Part shown: in pieces, positions 33,271-40,518 of the stretch
How the letters are laid out: each line of letters opens with the position of its first letter
Position numbering within the stretch: the stretch's first letter is position 1
Source of the DNA: an uncultured Demequina sp.
Lineage (GTDB): Bacteria > Actinomycetota > Actinomycetes > Actinomycetales > Demequinaceae
DNA length: 41,723 bases
Direction of reading: 5' to 3'
Assembly: GCF_913055775.1 (NCBI RefSeq)
Contig: NZ_CAJXJX010000003.1
Location: 1 to 41,723 of the forward strand
Position numbers and translations under genes: made by a program
The notes under the pieces: model-generated
The model's database searches: none
Told to the model about the DNA's origin: nothing
The model's input: the letters and a program-made list of their open reading frames with translations, nothing else

Positions 33271-34427
33271 GCGCGCACCTCGACCGGCTCGTCGTTCGCG
33301 GACGCGTCCGCGTCGAGCTCGCGCAGTCCCTCGTCGCGGGCGTTGCGGTGGCGGCGCCGGTCGATCCACGCATGCACCGTGCCGGCGATGCCGCCGGGCG
33401 CGAACAGCACCATCAGGATGAACAGCGTGCCCAGGATGAACAGCGGCTCGGACAGCGGGATGCGGAGCACAGAGGGCAGTGCGTCGATCGCGTCCGATCC
33501 CGCCAGGACCGTGAGGCGCTGGTCGAGGATCGTGTACACGACGCCGCCCAGCACGGCGCCCCAGCGATAGCCCACTCCCCCGAGCACGACCATCACGAGG
33601 ACGGTGATGGTCAGGTCCGCGGACACGGCGCGCGGCACCGTCCCGGACTGCAGGAGCATGTAGGCCATGCCGGCGAGGCCTGCGCACAGACCGGCGATGA
33701 CGAACAGCGTGAGCCGGGCGCGGTTGGGCTTGAGCCCGAGCACGCGCACCCGCAGCTCATTCTCGCGCGTCGCGCTCGCGAGGTGCCCCAGGCGCGAACG
33801 GTCCACCCACAGCGCGACGAGGTAGACGACGACCACCATCACGAGGCAGGCCCAGTACAGGTTGCGCGTGTTGATCACGCCCACGAGCGCGTCGGGAACG
33901 CCCTCGGTGTTGAGGCTCAGTCCCTCTTCGCCACCGGTCACCGAGGCGTTGCGTCGCACGAGCACCGATCCGGCCTGAGCGAAGGCCAGCGTGACCATCG
34001 CGAACGGAATCCCGTTCACGCGCATCGCCACGGAGCCGGTGATCAACGCGATGACCAGCCCGCCGAGCAGCGCGATGAGCACGCCCGGCCACAGCGGCAC
34101 GCCCAGGTGCTCGAGGGCGATGCCCAGTCCGTACGCGCCGGCGCCGAAGTACAGCGCGTGGCCGAACGACAGCATGCCCGAGGTGCCCAGCAGCATGTTG
34201 TAGCTGAGCGCCAGCGCCGCGAACACCATGGCCAGCGACATCAGGGCCATTGCTCCCGGCTGGTAGGTGGGCGTGGGCAGGATGCCAGGAATCGAGATGT
34301 TCAGCAGGGGCAGGCACGCGAGCAGGACCACGAAGCCCACTCCCGCGAGCAGCGGCGCACGACGCCGCAGCTCACTGCTCCAACCACGGCCAGCCGATGC
34401 GGGGGCTGAGTTGTCGGTGGCGGTCAT
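33267..34427 (-). CDS. livM: Liv-type ABC transporter permease LivM
   Basis: A 386-residue inner-membrane permease of the branched-chain amino-acid/amide transporter family. After a short N-terminal tail there are eight to ten hydrophobic helices; the cytoplasmic loop carries RENELRVRVLGLKPNRARLTLFVIAGLCAGLAG, the EAA-like segment of LivM proteins, and SYNMLLGTSGMLSFGHALYFGAGAY is the first family signature. The last 40 residues are charged and cytoplasmic. The ATG at 34427 has GGGGAGG six bases upstream and overlaps the livH stop. Further open reading upstream lies inside livH and is not used. The ligase gene overlaps its stop. Confidence 0.94.
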   Translation of the reverse strand: MTATDNSAPASAGRGWSSELRRRAPLLAGVGFVVLLACLPLLNISIPGILPTPTYQPGAMALMSLAMVFAALALSYNMLLGTSGMLSFGHALYFGAGAYGLGIALEHLGVPLWPGVLIALLGGLVIALITGSVAMRVNGIPFAMVTLAFAQAGSVLVRRNASVTGGEEGLSLNTEGVPDALVGVINTRNLYWACLVMVVVVYLVALWVDRSRLGHLASATRENELRVRVLGLKPNRARLTLFVIAGLCAGLAGMAYMLLQSGTVPRAVSADLTITVLVMVVLGGVGYRWGAVLGGVVYTILDQRLTVLAGSDAIDALPSVLRIPLSEPLFILGTLFILMVLFAPGGIAGTVHAWIDRRRHRNARDEGLRELDADASANDEPVEVRA

Positions 34428-35299
34428 GCCGTCCTCCCCAAGAGTCCCGCGGGCCGCACGAGCAGCACTGCCGCGAGGGCGACGACGACGATGAGGTCGC
34501 CGGTGCCGCCCAGGTAGTAGTTGGCGAACTGCTGCAGCACGGCCACGAGCACGGACGCGATCGCCGCACCGGTGAGCGAGCCCAGGCCACCGATGACGGT
34601 GACGATGAACGCGAAGATCAGCAGGGTCGATCCCAGGTGCGCGGACACGTAGCCCGTGTAGTGCGACGCGAGCACGCCGCCCACTCCTGCGGCGGACCCG
34701 CCGATCGCGAAGACCAGGGTGAAGGCCTTCCTGACATCGATGCCGAGCGCGGTCACCATCTTGCGATTCTCCACCCCGGCCCTGATGATCATGCCGAACC
34801 GGGTGAAGCGCAGGAACACGACCAGCGAGATCAGCAGTGCCGTCGCGGCCGCCATGAGGACCCAGTAGGTGTTGGGCACCTGGGCGCCGAACACGCTGGT
34901 GGTCTCGTTCATCCAGGCCGGCGCGGAGATGTAGATCGGGTCCGACCCCCAGATGCCCTCGAACAGGGCGACCGCCGCGAGGGCGAGACCCACCGTGACC
35001 AGCACCTGCTCGATATGGCGTTCGTACAGGGGCCTGATGAGCGCGAGCTCGGTGAGCGTCGCGAACAGTGCTCCGACCACGCCGCCGATCACCACGGAGG
35101 CGGCGAACGCCCACCACGTGTCGGAACCGATGCGCCGCGCGATCTCGAAGCCCAGGAACGCTCCGAACGTGAGGAAGGCTCCGTGAGCGAAGTTCAGCAC
35201 GTGCATGAGCCCGTAGATCAGGCTCAGGCCGGAGGCGACCAGGAAGTACAGCGCTCCCAGGCCCACTCCCGTGATGAGGATCAGGATCAGCGTGCTCAT
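34424..35299 (-). CDS. livH: Liv-type ABC transporter permease LivH
   Basis: A 291-residue permease with about eight membrane helices. LYFLVASGLSLIYGLMHVLNFAHGAFLTFGAFLGF near the N terminus is the LivH signature, and GIDVRKAFTLVFAIGGSAAGVGGVL is the loop thought to contact the ATPase. It pairs with LivM to form the membrane channel. ATG overlaps the livF stop (ATGA) and its stop overlaps the livM start. Family members import branched amino acids, amides, urea or aliphatic acids; the substrate here must be inferred from the operon. Confidence 0.95.
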   Translation of the reverse strand: MSTLILILITGVGLGALYFLVASGLSLIYGLMHVLNFAHGAFLTFGAFLGFEIARRIGSDTWWAFAASVVIGGVVGALFATLTELALIRPLYERHIEQVLVTVGLALAAVALFEGIWGSDPIYISAPAWMNETTSVFGAQVPNTYWVLMAAATALLISLVVFLRFTRFGMIIRAGVENRKMVTALGIDVRKAFTLVFAIGGSAAGVGGVLASHYTGYVSAHLGSTLLIFAFIVTVIGGLGSLTGAAIASVLVAVLQQFANYYLGGTGDLIVVVALAAVLLVRPAGLLGRTA

Positions 35300-36018
35300 G
35301 CGCTCGCTCCCGTCTCCGCGGTGCCGACGCCCAGCAGGCGGTGCACGAGCGCGTCGTCGTCGAGGATCGCGTTCGCGTCGCCCGTGTGCACCACGCGCCC
35401 TCCATCCAGGACGATCGCGTCCGCGGCGAGCCGGCGCACCACCTCGAGGTTCTGCTCGACCAGCAGGATCGGCACAGTGGCCGATGCCTCGGCGAGAGCC
35501 TCGGCCACCTCGCCCACGATGCGGGGCGCGAGGCCCTTGGTGGGCTCGTCGACCATCAGCAGCCGGTTGTCGTTGATGAGCGCTCGAGCGAGCGAGACCA
35601 TCTGCTGCTGGCCGCCGGACAGGGTCCCGGCCGCCTGCTGGCGCCGCTTCACGAGATCCGGGAACAGTGCGTCGACGAACTCGCGACGCGGGTTCTTCTG
35701 ACGCTCGGCGAGCGCCAGGTTCTCCGCGACCGTGAGCTTCGAGAACACCTCGCGGTCCTCGGGCACGTAGCCGATGCCGCGCTGGACGATGCGATGGGTC
35801 GCGAGACCGTCGATGCGGTCTCCGGCGAGCGTCACCGAGCCCGTGCGCTGGATCAGGCCGAGGATCGCTCGCAGCGTCGAGGTCTTGCCCACGCCGTTGC
35901 GGCCCAGGACCGCCGTGATGCCGGTGGACGGCACCGAGAAGGAGACGTCCTCGACCACCTGTTGGCCGGCGATGGTCGCCTGGAGACCCTCGACCTCCAG
36001 GATGGGCTGGGCGCTCAT
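35296..36018 (-). CDS. livF: Liv-type ABC transporter ATP-binding protein LivF
   Basis: A 240-residue ABC ATPase. Walker A is GRNGVGKT (39-46), the Q-loop follows LGLIQRTG, the signature is LSGGQQQ (133-139), Walker B is LLMVDEP (153-159) and the H-loop region is LVEQNLE. GYVPEDREVFSKLTVAENL is typical of LivF. One of two cytoplasmic ATPases that power import through LivH-LivM. The ATG overlaps the livG stop (ATGA) and the stop overlaps livH. Confidence 0.96.
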   Translation of the reverse strand: MSAQPILEVEGLQATIAGQQVVEDVSFSVPSTGITAVLGRNGVGKTSTLRAILGLIQRTGSVTLAGDRIDGLATHRIVQRGIGYVPEDREVFSKLTVAENLALAERQKNPRREFVDALFPDLVKRRQQAAGTLSGGQQQMVSLARALINDNRLLMVDEPTKGLAPRIVGEVAEALAEASATVPILLVEQNLEVVRRLAADAIVLDGGRVVHTGDANAILDDDALVHRLLGVGTAETGASA

Positions 36019-36779
36019 GCCGCCGTCCCCAGGTAGGCGCTCTGCACGCGCGGATCCGCCATGATCTTGTCCGGGGTGTCGAACGCGATGATCGTCCCGG
36101 ACGCCATGACCGCGACCTTCTGGGCGAGGTCCATCAGCACCTCGATGTGGTGCTCGACGATGAGCACGGTGCAGCCCTTCTCCTCGTGCAGGTCGCGGAT
36201 GCGATCGACCAGGCCGGGGACATCGCCTGAGCCCACGCCGGCCATGGGCTCGTCGAGCAGCACCAGTCCCGCGTCGGTCGCGAGCAGCACGGCGATCTCC
36301 AGCTTGCGCTTGTCGCCATGGGAGATGTCTCCCGCTGCGGTGTGGGCACGATGGTCCAGCCCCACAGCCCTGAGGCAGTCCATCGCGACCTCGGTCGCAC
36401 GGTCGCCGCGCCGCGGGAAGTGCAGCAGCGAGTAGTCGCCGCCGATCCCCACCTGCGCGGCGACGCGCACGTTCTCGAGCACACTCAGCCTCGGGAAGTT
36501 GCTCGAGGTCTGGAAGGTGCGCCCCAGTCCCGCCCGCGCTCGGGCCGGCACGGACATCGCGGTGATGTCGTGGCCGTCCATGGAGATCGATCCGGCCGTG
36601 GGCCGCATGAGCCCGGAGATCGCGTTGAACAGCGTGGTCTTGCCTGCGCCGTTCGGACCGATCACCCCGATCAGGGCTCCCGGCTCGACCTCGAGATCGA
36701 CATCCTGCAGGATGGTCGCGCCGCCGATCGTCAGGCCGAGGCCCTGGACGGACAGCGCGGACGGGACTGGTGTGCTCAC
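36015..36779 (-). CDS. livG: Liv-type ABC transporter ATP-binding protein LivG
   Basis: A 254-residue ABC ATPase. Walker A is GPNGAGKT (41-48), GRTFQTSSNFPRLSVLENV is the Q-loop region typical of LivG, Walker B is LVLLDEP (172-178), and the switch histidine is in VEHHIEVLM. The ABC signature reads ISHGDKRK (152-159), the variant seen in LivG/UrtD-like subunits. It starts at GTG with a strong AAGGAGGAG upstream; 28 bases separate it from the binding-protein stop and no terminator lies there. Overlaps livF by four bases. Confidence 0.95.
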   Translation of the reverse strand: MSTPVPSALSVQGLGLTIGGATILQDVDLEVEPGALIGVIGPNGAGKTTLFNAISGLMRPTAGSISMDGHDITAMSVPARARAGLGRTFQTSSNFPRLSVLENVRVAAQVGIGGDYSLLHFPRRGDRATEVAMDCLRAVGLDHRAHTAAGDISHGDKRKLEIAVLLATDAGLVLLDEPMAGVGSGDVPGLVDRIRDLHEEKGCTVLIVEHHIEVLMDLAQKVAVMASGTIIAFDTPDKIMADPRVQSAYLGTAA

Positions 36780-36807
36780 CTTCTGGCTCCTCCTTGAACC
36801 GCGCGGC

Positions 36808-38034
36808 CTACTGCGCCTCGGCCGGTGCCACCGCGTCCGCCGGGGCGGTCGCGATCAGCTCGGGCACGTAGGAGTCACCGTCGGCCACGAGGGAGACCTG
36901 GTACATCTCCTGGATCAGAGCGTGGTCCGACGCGCGCACGGTCGTGGAGCCCTTGGGACCATCGAACGTGTAGCCCTCGAGAGCGGCGATCATCGCGTCG
37001 ACGTCGCCCGCGCCCTGCTCGATCGCATGCACGATCATGAGCGCTGCGTTGAAGCCGTCGGGGCTGAACAGGTCGGCCTCGCCGCCCTCGGCCTCGATCG
37101 CCTCGACCATCGCGGTGTTGACCTCGTTGTCCGGGCCTCCCGCGAAGTAGTGGTTGAGGAACCCGATGGACTCGGACGCCTCGCCGTAGGCGCCGTACGT
37201 CGCGACGTCACCCAGGCCGGTGACGACCTGGACCTGGTCGAGCACGCCCTGCTGGCTCATCGACTGCCACATGGCGACCGAGGTCGCACCCGCCCAGGCC
37301 ACGAAGACCAGGTCGGGGTCGGCGTCGATCACCTGCTGCGCGAATGTGGTGAACTCCGTGACGTCCTCGGCCACGAGGATCGAGTCGACGTTCGCTCCGC
37401 CCGCACCCAGGATCGCGTCCACGGCGGCCACGTTGCCCTGGCCGAACGCGGTGTCCTGGGCGAAGACCAGCACGTCCTTGCCGTCGATGCCGTCGAGGAA
37501 CGAGCCGGCCGTCGCGACGTCCTGCGAGCTCTGGCGACCCGAGCGGAACGTGTACTCGTTGAGGCCAGTGATCGCATCGGCCGCAGCCGGGCCGGACACG
37601 TAGAGCACCTGGTTCTGCGCGGCCTGCTCGGCGAGCGCCAGGGCCACACCCGAGGAGACCGTGCCGCCGAGGATGTTCACTCCCTGACCGATGAGCTCCT
37701 TGGCCGCGGTCACGGCCTTGTCGGGGTCGCCGCCGTCATCGCGGTAGTCCACGACGATCTCGTAGTTGCCCACCGTGCTGGTGCCATCGGTGGCGTAGTC
37801 GAGGCCGGCGCGGAAGCCGGCGAGGTACTGCTCGCCGTAGCCGGCCAGAGGGCCGGATTCGGACGAGATGATCCCGACGGTCACCTCCTGCATCTCGACC
37901 GTGGGCTCCTCGGTTGCGGAGGAGTCGTCCGAAGGAGCACTGGTCTCCTCGGGCTCGGAGGACGGCGCGCACGCCGCCAGGACAGTGGCCATCACGACCG
38001 CGGTGCTGAACAGCACCGGCTTCACTACACGCAT
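36808..38034 (-). CDS. Liv-type ABC transporter substrate-binding lipoprotein
   Basis: A 408-residue type 1 periplasmic-binding-protein family member (Peripla_BP_6). The N terminus is a lipoprotein signal: MRVVK, a hydrophobic stretch and the lipobox LAAC with C22 as the lipidated residue, then a Glu/Ser-rich linker. The mature part begins VTVGIISSESGPLAGYG, typical of LivJ/LivK-like proteins, and contains YRDDGGDPDKAVTAAKELI and FAQDTAFGQG. It captures the substrate outside the cell for LivHMGF. Two tandem ATGs (38037, 38034) are possible; the second has better spacing from GAAAGGGA. First gene of the operon, just downstream of a 24-bp palindrome. Residues in the pocket do not tell me the ligand. 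Confidence 0.93.
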   Translation of the reverse strand: MRVVKPVLFSTAVVMATVLAACAPSSEPEETSAPSDDSSATEEPTVEMQEVTVGIISSESGPLAGYGEQYLAGFRAGLDYATDGTSTVGNYEIVVDYRDDGGDPDKAVTAAKELIGQGVNILGGTVSSGVALALAEQAAQNQVLYVSGPAAADAITGLNEYTFRSGRQSSQDVATAGSFLDGIDGKDVLVFAQDTAFGQGNVAAVDAILGAGGANVDSILVAEDVTEFTTFAQQVIDADPDLVFVAWAGATSVAMWQSMSQQGVLDQVQVVTGLGDVATYGAYGEASESIGFLNHYFAGGPDNEVNTAMVEAIEAEGGEADLFSPDGFNAALMIVHAIEQGAGDVDAMIAALEGYTFDGPKGSTTVRASDHALIQEMYQVSLVADGDSYVPELIATAPADAVAPAEAQ

Positions 38035-38063
38035 CATGCGTCCCTTTCGCCATTGAAAGCAGT

Positions 38064-38087
38064 CAACCTGAAACATGATTCAGGTTG
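38064..38087. promoter_or_regulatory. 24-bp palindrome, likely operator of the Liv/3-hydroxybutyrate operon
   Basis: CAACCTGAA (38064-38072) and TTCAGGTTG (38079-38087) are perfect 9-bp arms; the 6-nt centre holds CATG, so only one base pair in 24 is off. It ends 30 bases before the binding-protein start, where a promoter should lie, although no clear -35/-10 pair is visible. Size and symmetry fit a TetR dimer pair; the TetR encoded within the operon is the natural candidate. Confidence 0.72.
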
Positions 38088-38167
38088 TGGTTCACACTAG
38101 GAGGGAGATGGCGGAGACGTCAAATCTGCGGCGCGTCGCGACCGCGGAGCTCTACGGTCCGAACCGT

Positions 38168-39334
38168 TCAGGTCGGCTCGGGCGTGTAGGCGACCACGCG
38201 GTCCCGGCCGTCGGCCTTGGCCTGGTACATCGCCTTGTCCGCATGCTCGAAGACGTCCGTGAGCGTCTCCCCGTGCTCGCCGGCGGCGACACCGAAGCTG
38301 ACGGTGGGCAACGGCGTCTCGAAGCTCGCGGCACGTGCCGCGAAGGCCGCTGCGAGGTCGTCGAGGCGCTCGCTCGCGCGCTCAGGCGCGTCCCGGAGCA
38401 GCAGAGCGAACTCCTCGCCGCCCAGCCGGCCGGCGAACTCGCCGACGCCCACGGCCTCGCGCAGCACGTCCGCGAACTCGCGGAGCGCCAGGTCGCCGGC
38501 GGCATGCCCGTGCACGTCGTTGATCTGCTTGAAGTGGTCGAGATCGGCGACCACCAACGACACGCCCGCAGGAGAGTCCGTCACGGCCGTCTCCGCCCAC
38601 GCCAGGAACTCCGAGCGCCCCAGCAGGCCCGTCAGGTCATCCGAGATGGCCCGGCGCCGGAGGTCATGCGTGCGCTGATCCCAGCCGAGCGCCGACGCCG
38701 AGAAGGTGACGGCGACGAGGCACAGCAGGAGGATGGCCGAGGTGGCCCCCGTGCCCGCGAGCGTCTGGAACAGCGCGGACTCCGGGCCCACCGCCAGGAA
38801 CAGCGCCGCGCGCTCGACGTAGAACCCGCACAGCACGGTCGCGGCCAGCGCGCTCACGAGCAGCGCGACCCTCGCCTCGCCGCCGGACCCGAGCTCGCGG
38901 CGATGCTCGTGCCACGTCGCCCAGACCTCGGTCGCGGCGGCCCCGAGCATCGCCGCCATGTAGATGAACAGGATGCCGTCGCCCGCCCAGATGTTCTCCG
39001 CGGGGTCACCGAGCGCGGCAAGAGCGAGGACCAGGGCCGCCCCTGCCGGCAGCACCCAGATCGGTACCGTGGACCGCCTCAGCGACCGCGTAGCGAACCA
39101 CGTGCACGTGACCCCCACGGCGGACGCCACGCTCGACGCGGGGTTCGCGAGCCCCTGCACGATCGTGCCGTTCATCAGCAGGAACGTCGACGACAGGCCC
39201 GAGCACAGCAGCGCCAGCGTCCACCAGCCCGCGAACGCCGATCGCGTCGGTCGGTAGACACCCAGGTAGAACAGCACGAGCACCATGAGCGACACGGCGC
39301 CGAGCATCAGGCGCATGGTCTCGATGTCGAACAC
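38168..39334 (-). CDS. Membrane-bound diguanylate cyclase (GGDEF)
   Basis: A 388-residue protein. The first 210 residues hold six or seven hydrophobic helices with short loops and no recognised sensor motif. The GGDEF domain runs from about 225 to the end: DDLTGLLGRSEFLAW, VVADLDHFKQINDVHGHAAGD, the active-site GGEEF at 305-309 and DKAMYQAKADGRDRV. It should make cyclic di-GMP from two GTP. No inhibitory RxxD site precedes GGEEF (EFAGRL is found instead). The GTG at 39334 is chosen because TAGGTT ends seven bases before it; a much longer reading would overlap the divergent gene. ATG at 39316 is an alternative. Converges with nothing; its stop is 80 bases from the operon palindrome. Confidence 0.9.
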   Translation of the reverse strand: MFDIETMRLMLGAVSLMVLVLFYLGVYRPTRSAFAGWWTLALLCSGLSSTFLLMNGTIVQGLANPASSVASAVGVTCTWFATRSLRRSTVPIWVLPAGAALVLALAALGDPAENIWAGDGILFIYMAAMLGAAATEVWATWHEHRRELGSGGEARVALLVSALAATVLCGFYVERAALFLAVGPESALFQTLAGTGATSAILLLCLVAVTFSASALGWDQRTHDLRRRAISDDLTGLLGRSEFLAWAETAVTDSPAGVSLVVADLDHFKQINDVHGHAAGDLALREFADVLREAVGVGEFAGRLGGEEFALLLRDAPERASERLDDLAAAFAARAASFETPLPTVSFGVAAGEHGETLTDVFEHADKAMYQAKADGRDRVVAYTPEPT

Positions 39335-39341
39335 GCAGCAC

Positions 39342-39347
39342 AACCTA
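39342..39347 (-). promoter_or_regulatory. -10 box of a probable leaderless promoter (GGDEF gene)
   Basis: TAGGTT on the reverse strand, seven bases before the GTG at 39334. Identical hexamer to the one before the nuclease gene (7361-7366). No Shine-Dalgarno is present. Confidence 0.5.
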
Positions 39348-39458
39348 TCCGCCGCACGGGCGCGCTGGCGAGAGGATCGTGACGCACGCCACGCCGTGGA
39401 TCGTGCGCGGACTCGAGGCGTCCCGTCGCGCGCCCGCGCGACGGGGTCGCGCCAGACA

Positions 39459-39464
39459 TACCCT
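39459..39464 (+). promoter_or_regulatory. -10 box of a probable leaderless promoter (DUF1801 gene)
   Basis: TACCCT followed by six bases (GGGGTC) and the ATG at 39471. No Shine-Dalgarno at a usable distance. Confidence 0.5.
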
Positions 39465-39470
39465 GGGGTC

Positions 39471-39890
39471 ATGGCAGAGAACAAGACGCAACCGACGGAT
39501 CAGCCAGTCGCGGACTTCCTCGCGAGCGTCACGCCCGAGCGGCGCAGGCTCGAAGGCGAGCGTCTGCTCGCGATCATGACCGAGGTCACCGGTGACGAGG
39601 CCGTGATGTGGGGGCCCACGATGGTCGGGTTCGGGAGCTACCACTACCGCTACGCGTCCGGTCGCGAGGGCGACATGCTCCGCGTGGGCTTCTCGCCGCG
39701 CAAGGCCCAGCTCTCGCTGTACGGGCTGAACGAGGATCCCGCGCAGAAGGCGCTCCTTGAGCGCCTCGGTCCTCACACGTCCGGTGCGAGCTGCGTCTAC
39801 GTCAAGCGCCTCGAAGACGTCGACGAGGAGGTTCTCCGCGATCTGATCGACCTGGGCTACCAGCACGGGGACTATGACGCGACCGCCTAG
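39471..39890 (+). CDS. DUF1801-family protein
   Basis: A 139-residue soluble protein of the DUF1801 (YdhG-like) family. The family core is seen in VADFLASVTPERRRLEGERLLAIM, the MWGPTMVGFGSYHYRYASGREGD stretch and VGFSPRKAQLSLYGL, followed by a second helical part ending DLIDLGYQHGDYDATA. Members are small alpha/beta proteins; some bind iron-sulfur assembly partners or have no known role. No catalytic residues can be named. It is divergent from the GGDEF gene. Its stop codon TAG is the first three bases of the -10 box of the next gene. Confidence 0.85.
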   Translation: MAENKTQPTDQPVADFLASVTPERRRLEGERLLAIMTEVTGDEAVMWGPTMVGFGSYHYRYASGREGDMLRVGFSPRKAQLSLYGLNEDPAQKALLERLGPHTSGASCVYVKRLEDVDEEVLRDLIDLGYQHGDYDATA

Positions 39891-39893
39891 GCT
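39888..39893 (+). promoter_or_regulatory. -10 box overlapping a stop codon (DUF4865-like gene)
   Basis: TAGGCT begins with the TAG stop of the DUF1801 gene; six bases later is the ATG at 39900. The downstream gene has no Shine-Dalgarno, so it could be made both from this leaderless promoter and poorly from the upstream message. Confidence 0.45.
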
Positions 39894-39899
39894 CGACGC

Positions 39900-40463
39900 A
39901 TGATCCTTCTGCACTGCTCCGTCTCCCTGCCGCGCGACTACTCCGTGGACCGCGTGCGGGAGCGTGTGGCCGCCCAGGCGCCCGAGCTGGACTCCGCACC
40001 GGGGCTCCTGCTCTTCGCGCACGGGCTGCGCGTCGCCGGCGAGCGAGGCATCGGCACGCACCGGCTGGCAATGGCGGCGGTGTGGTCGAACACCTCACGC
40101 CTCGCGGCGTACCTGTGGGAGCCCGGCGGTCTCGAGCGCGTGCGCGCGCAGTACGGGAGCGTCGACGTCTCACTGTGGTCGATCGCGGGGCTCCAGATCG
40201 ATCGCGCCAAGACCGGCCGCGCCGATCGCCTGGTGATCCAGACCTCCGCCCCCGACGCGGACACTCCCCTGTCAGCCCTGGGAGCCCAGGCGAAGGACGC
40301 CGCGGACAAGGCGCTGCGCAGCCGCGATGTCCACGCGGCGGCGAGAGGGGTCGATCCGGGTCGGGGCTGCTCGCTGGCGGTCGACCTCAGGACGGGGCTT
40401 CCCCGCGACGGCGAGGACGACGCGTTCGAGCTGCTGCACCTGTCCGTTCCGCCGGTGGGGTAG
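39900..40463 (+). CDS. DUF4865-like conserved protein
   Basis: A 187-residue protein. The opening MILLHCSVSLPRDYSVDRVRERVAAQAPELDSAPGL and the later WSNTSRLAAYLWEPGGLERV resemble the DUF4865 family (LPxDYxxxxIRxRV...PGL...YLW). These proteins look like dimeric alpha/beta-barrel (monooxygenase- or EthD-like) folds, but no function is proven. No signal peptide or membrane segment. It follows the DUF1801 gene by nine bases, so the pair may be co-transcribed in addition to the TAGGCT promoter. The family call is from memory of the motif and is moderate. Confidence 0.7.
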   Translation: MILLHCSVSLPRDYSVDRVRERVAAQAPELDSAPGLLLFAHGLRVAGERGIGTHRLAMAAVWSNTSRLAAYLWEPGGLERVRAQYGSVDVSLWSIAGLQIDRAKTGRADRLVIQTSAPDADTPLSALGAQAKDAADKALRSRDVHAAARGVDPGRGCSLAVDLRTGLPRDGEDDAFELLHLSVPPVG

Positions 40464-40518
40464 GCCCGTCGGCCTCAGCTCATGGCGGGCCGATGCGGGG
40501 GCCGGGTGGGCGCTGCCG

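Noticed and set aside
33267-35405. LivM read as a 712-residue protein, and similar long N-terminal extensions of the acyl-CoA oxidase, thiolase, isocitrate lyase, RamB and MetE-like genes.
   Set aside because: The extensions overlap neighbouring genes, operators or a terminator; internal ATG/GTG starts with Shine-Dalgarno or stop-overlap fit family lengths.
39458-39471. ACCC-TG-GGGT before the DUF1801 gene as a second CsoR site.
   Set aside because: Arms are only four bases and the outer bases do not pair, unlike the 7-bp arms at 9498-9513.
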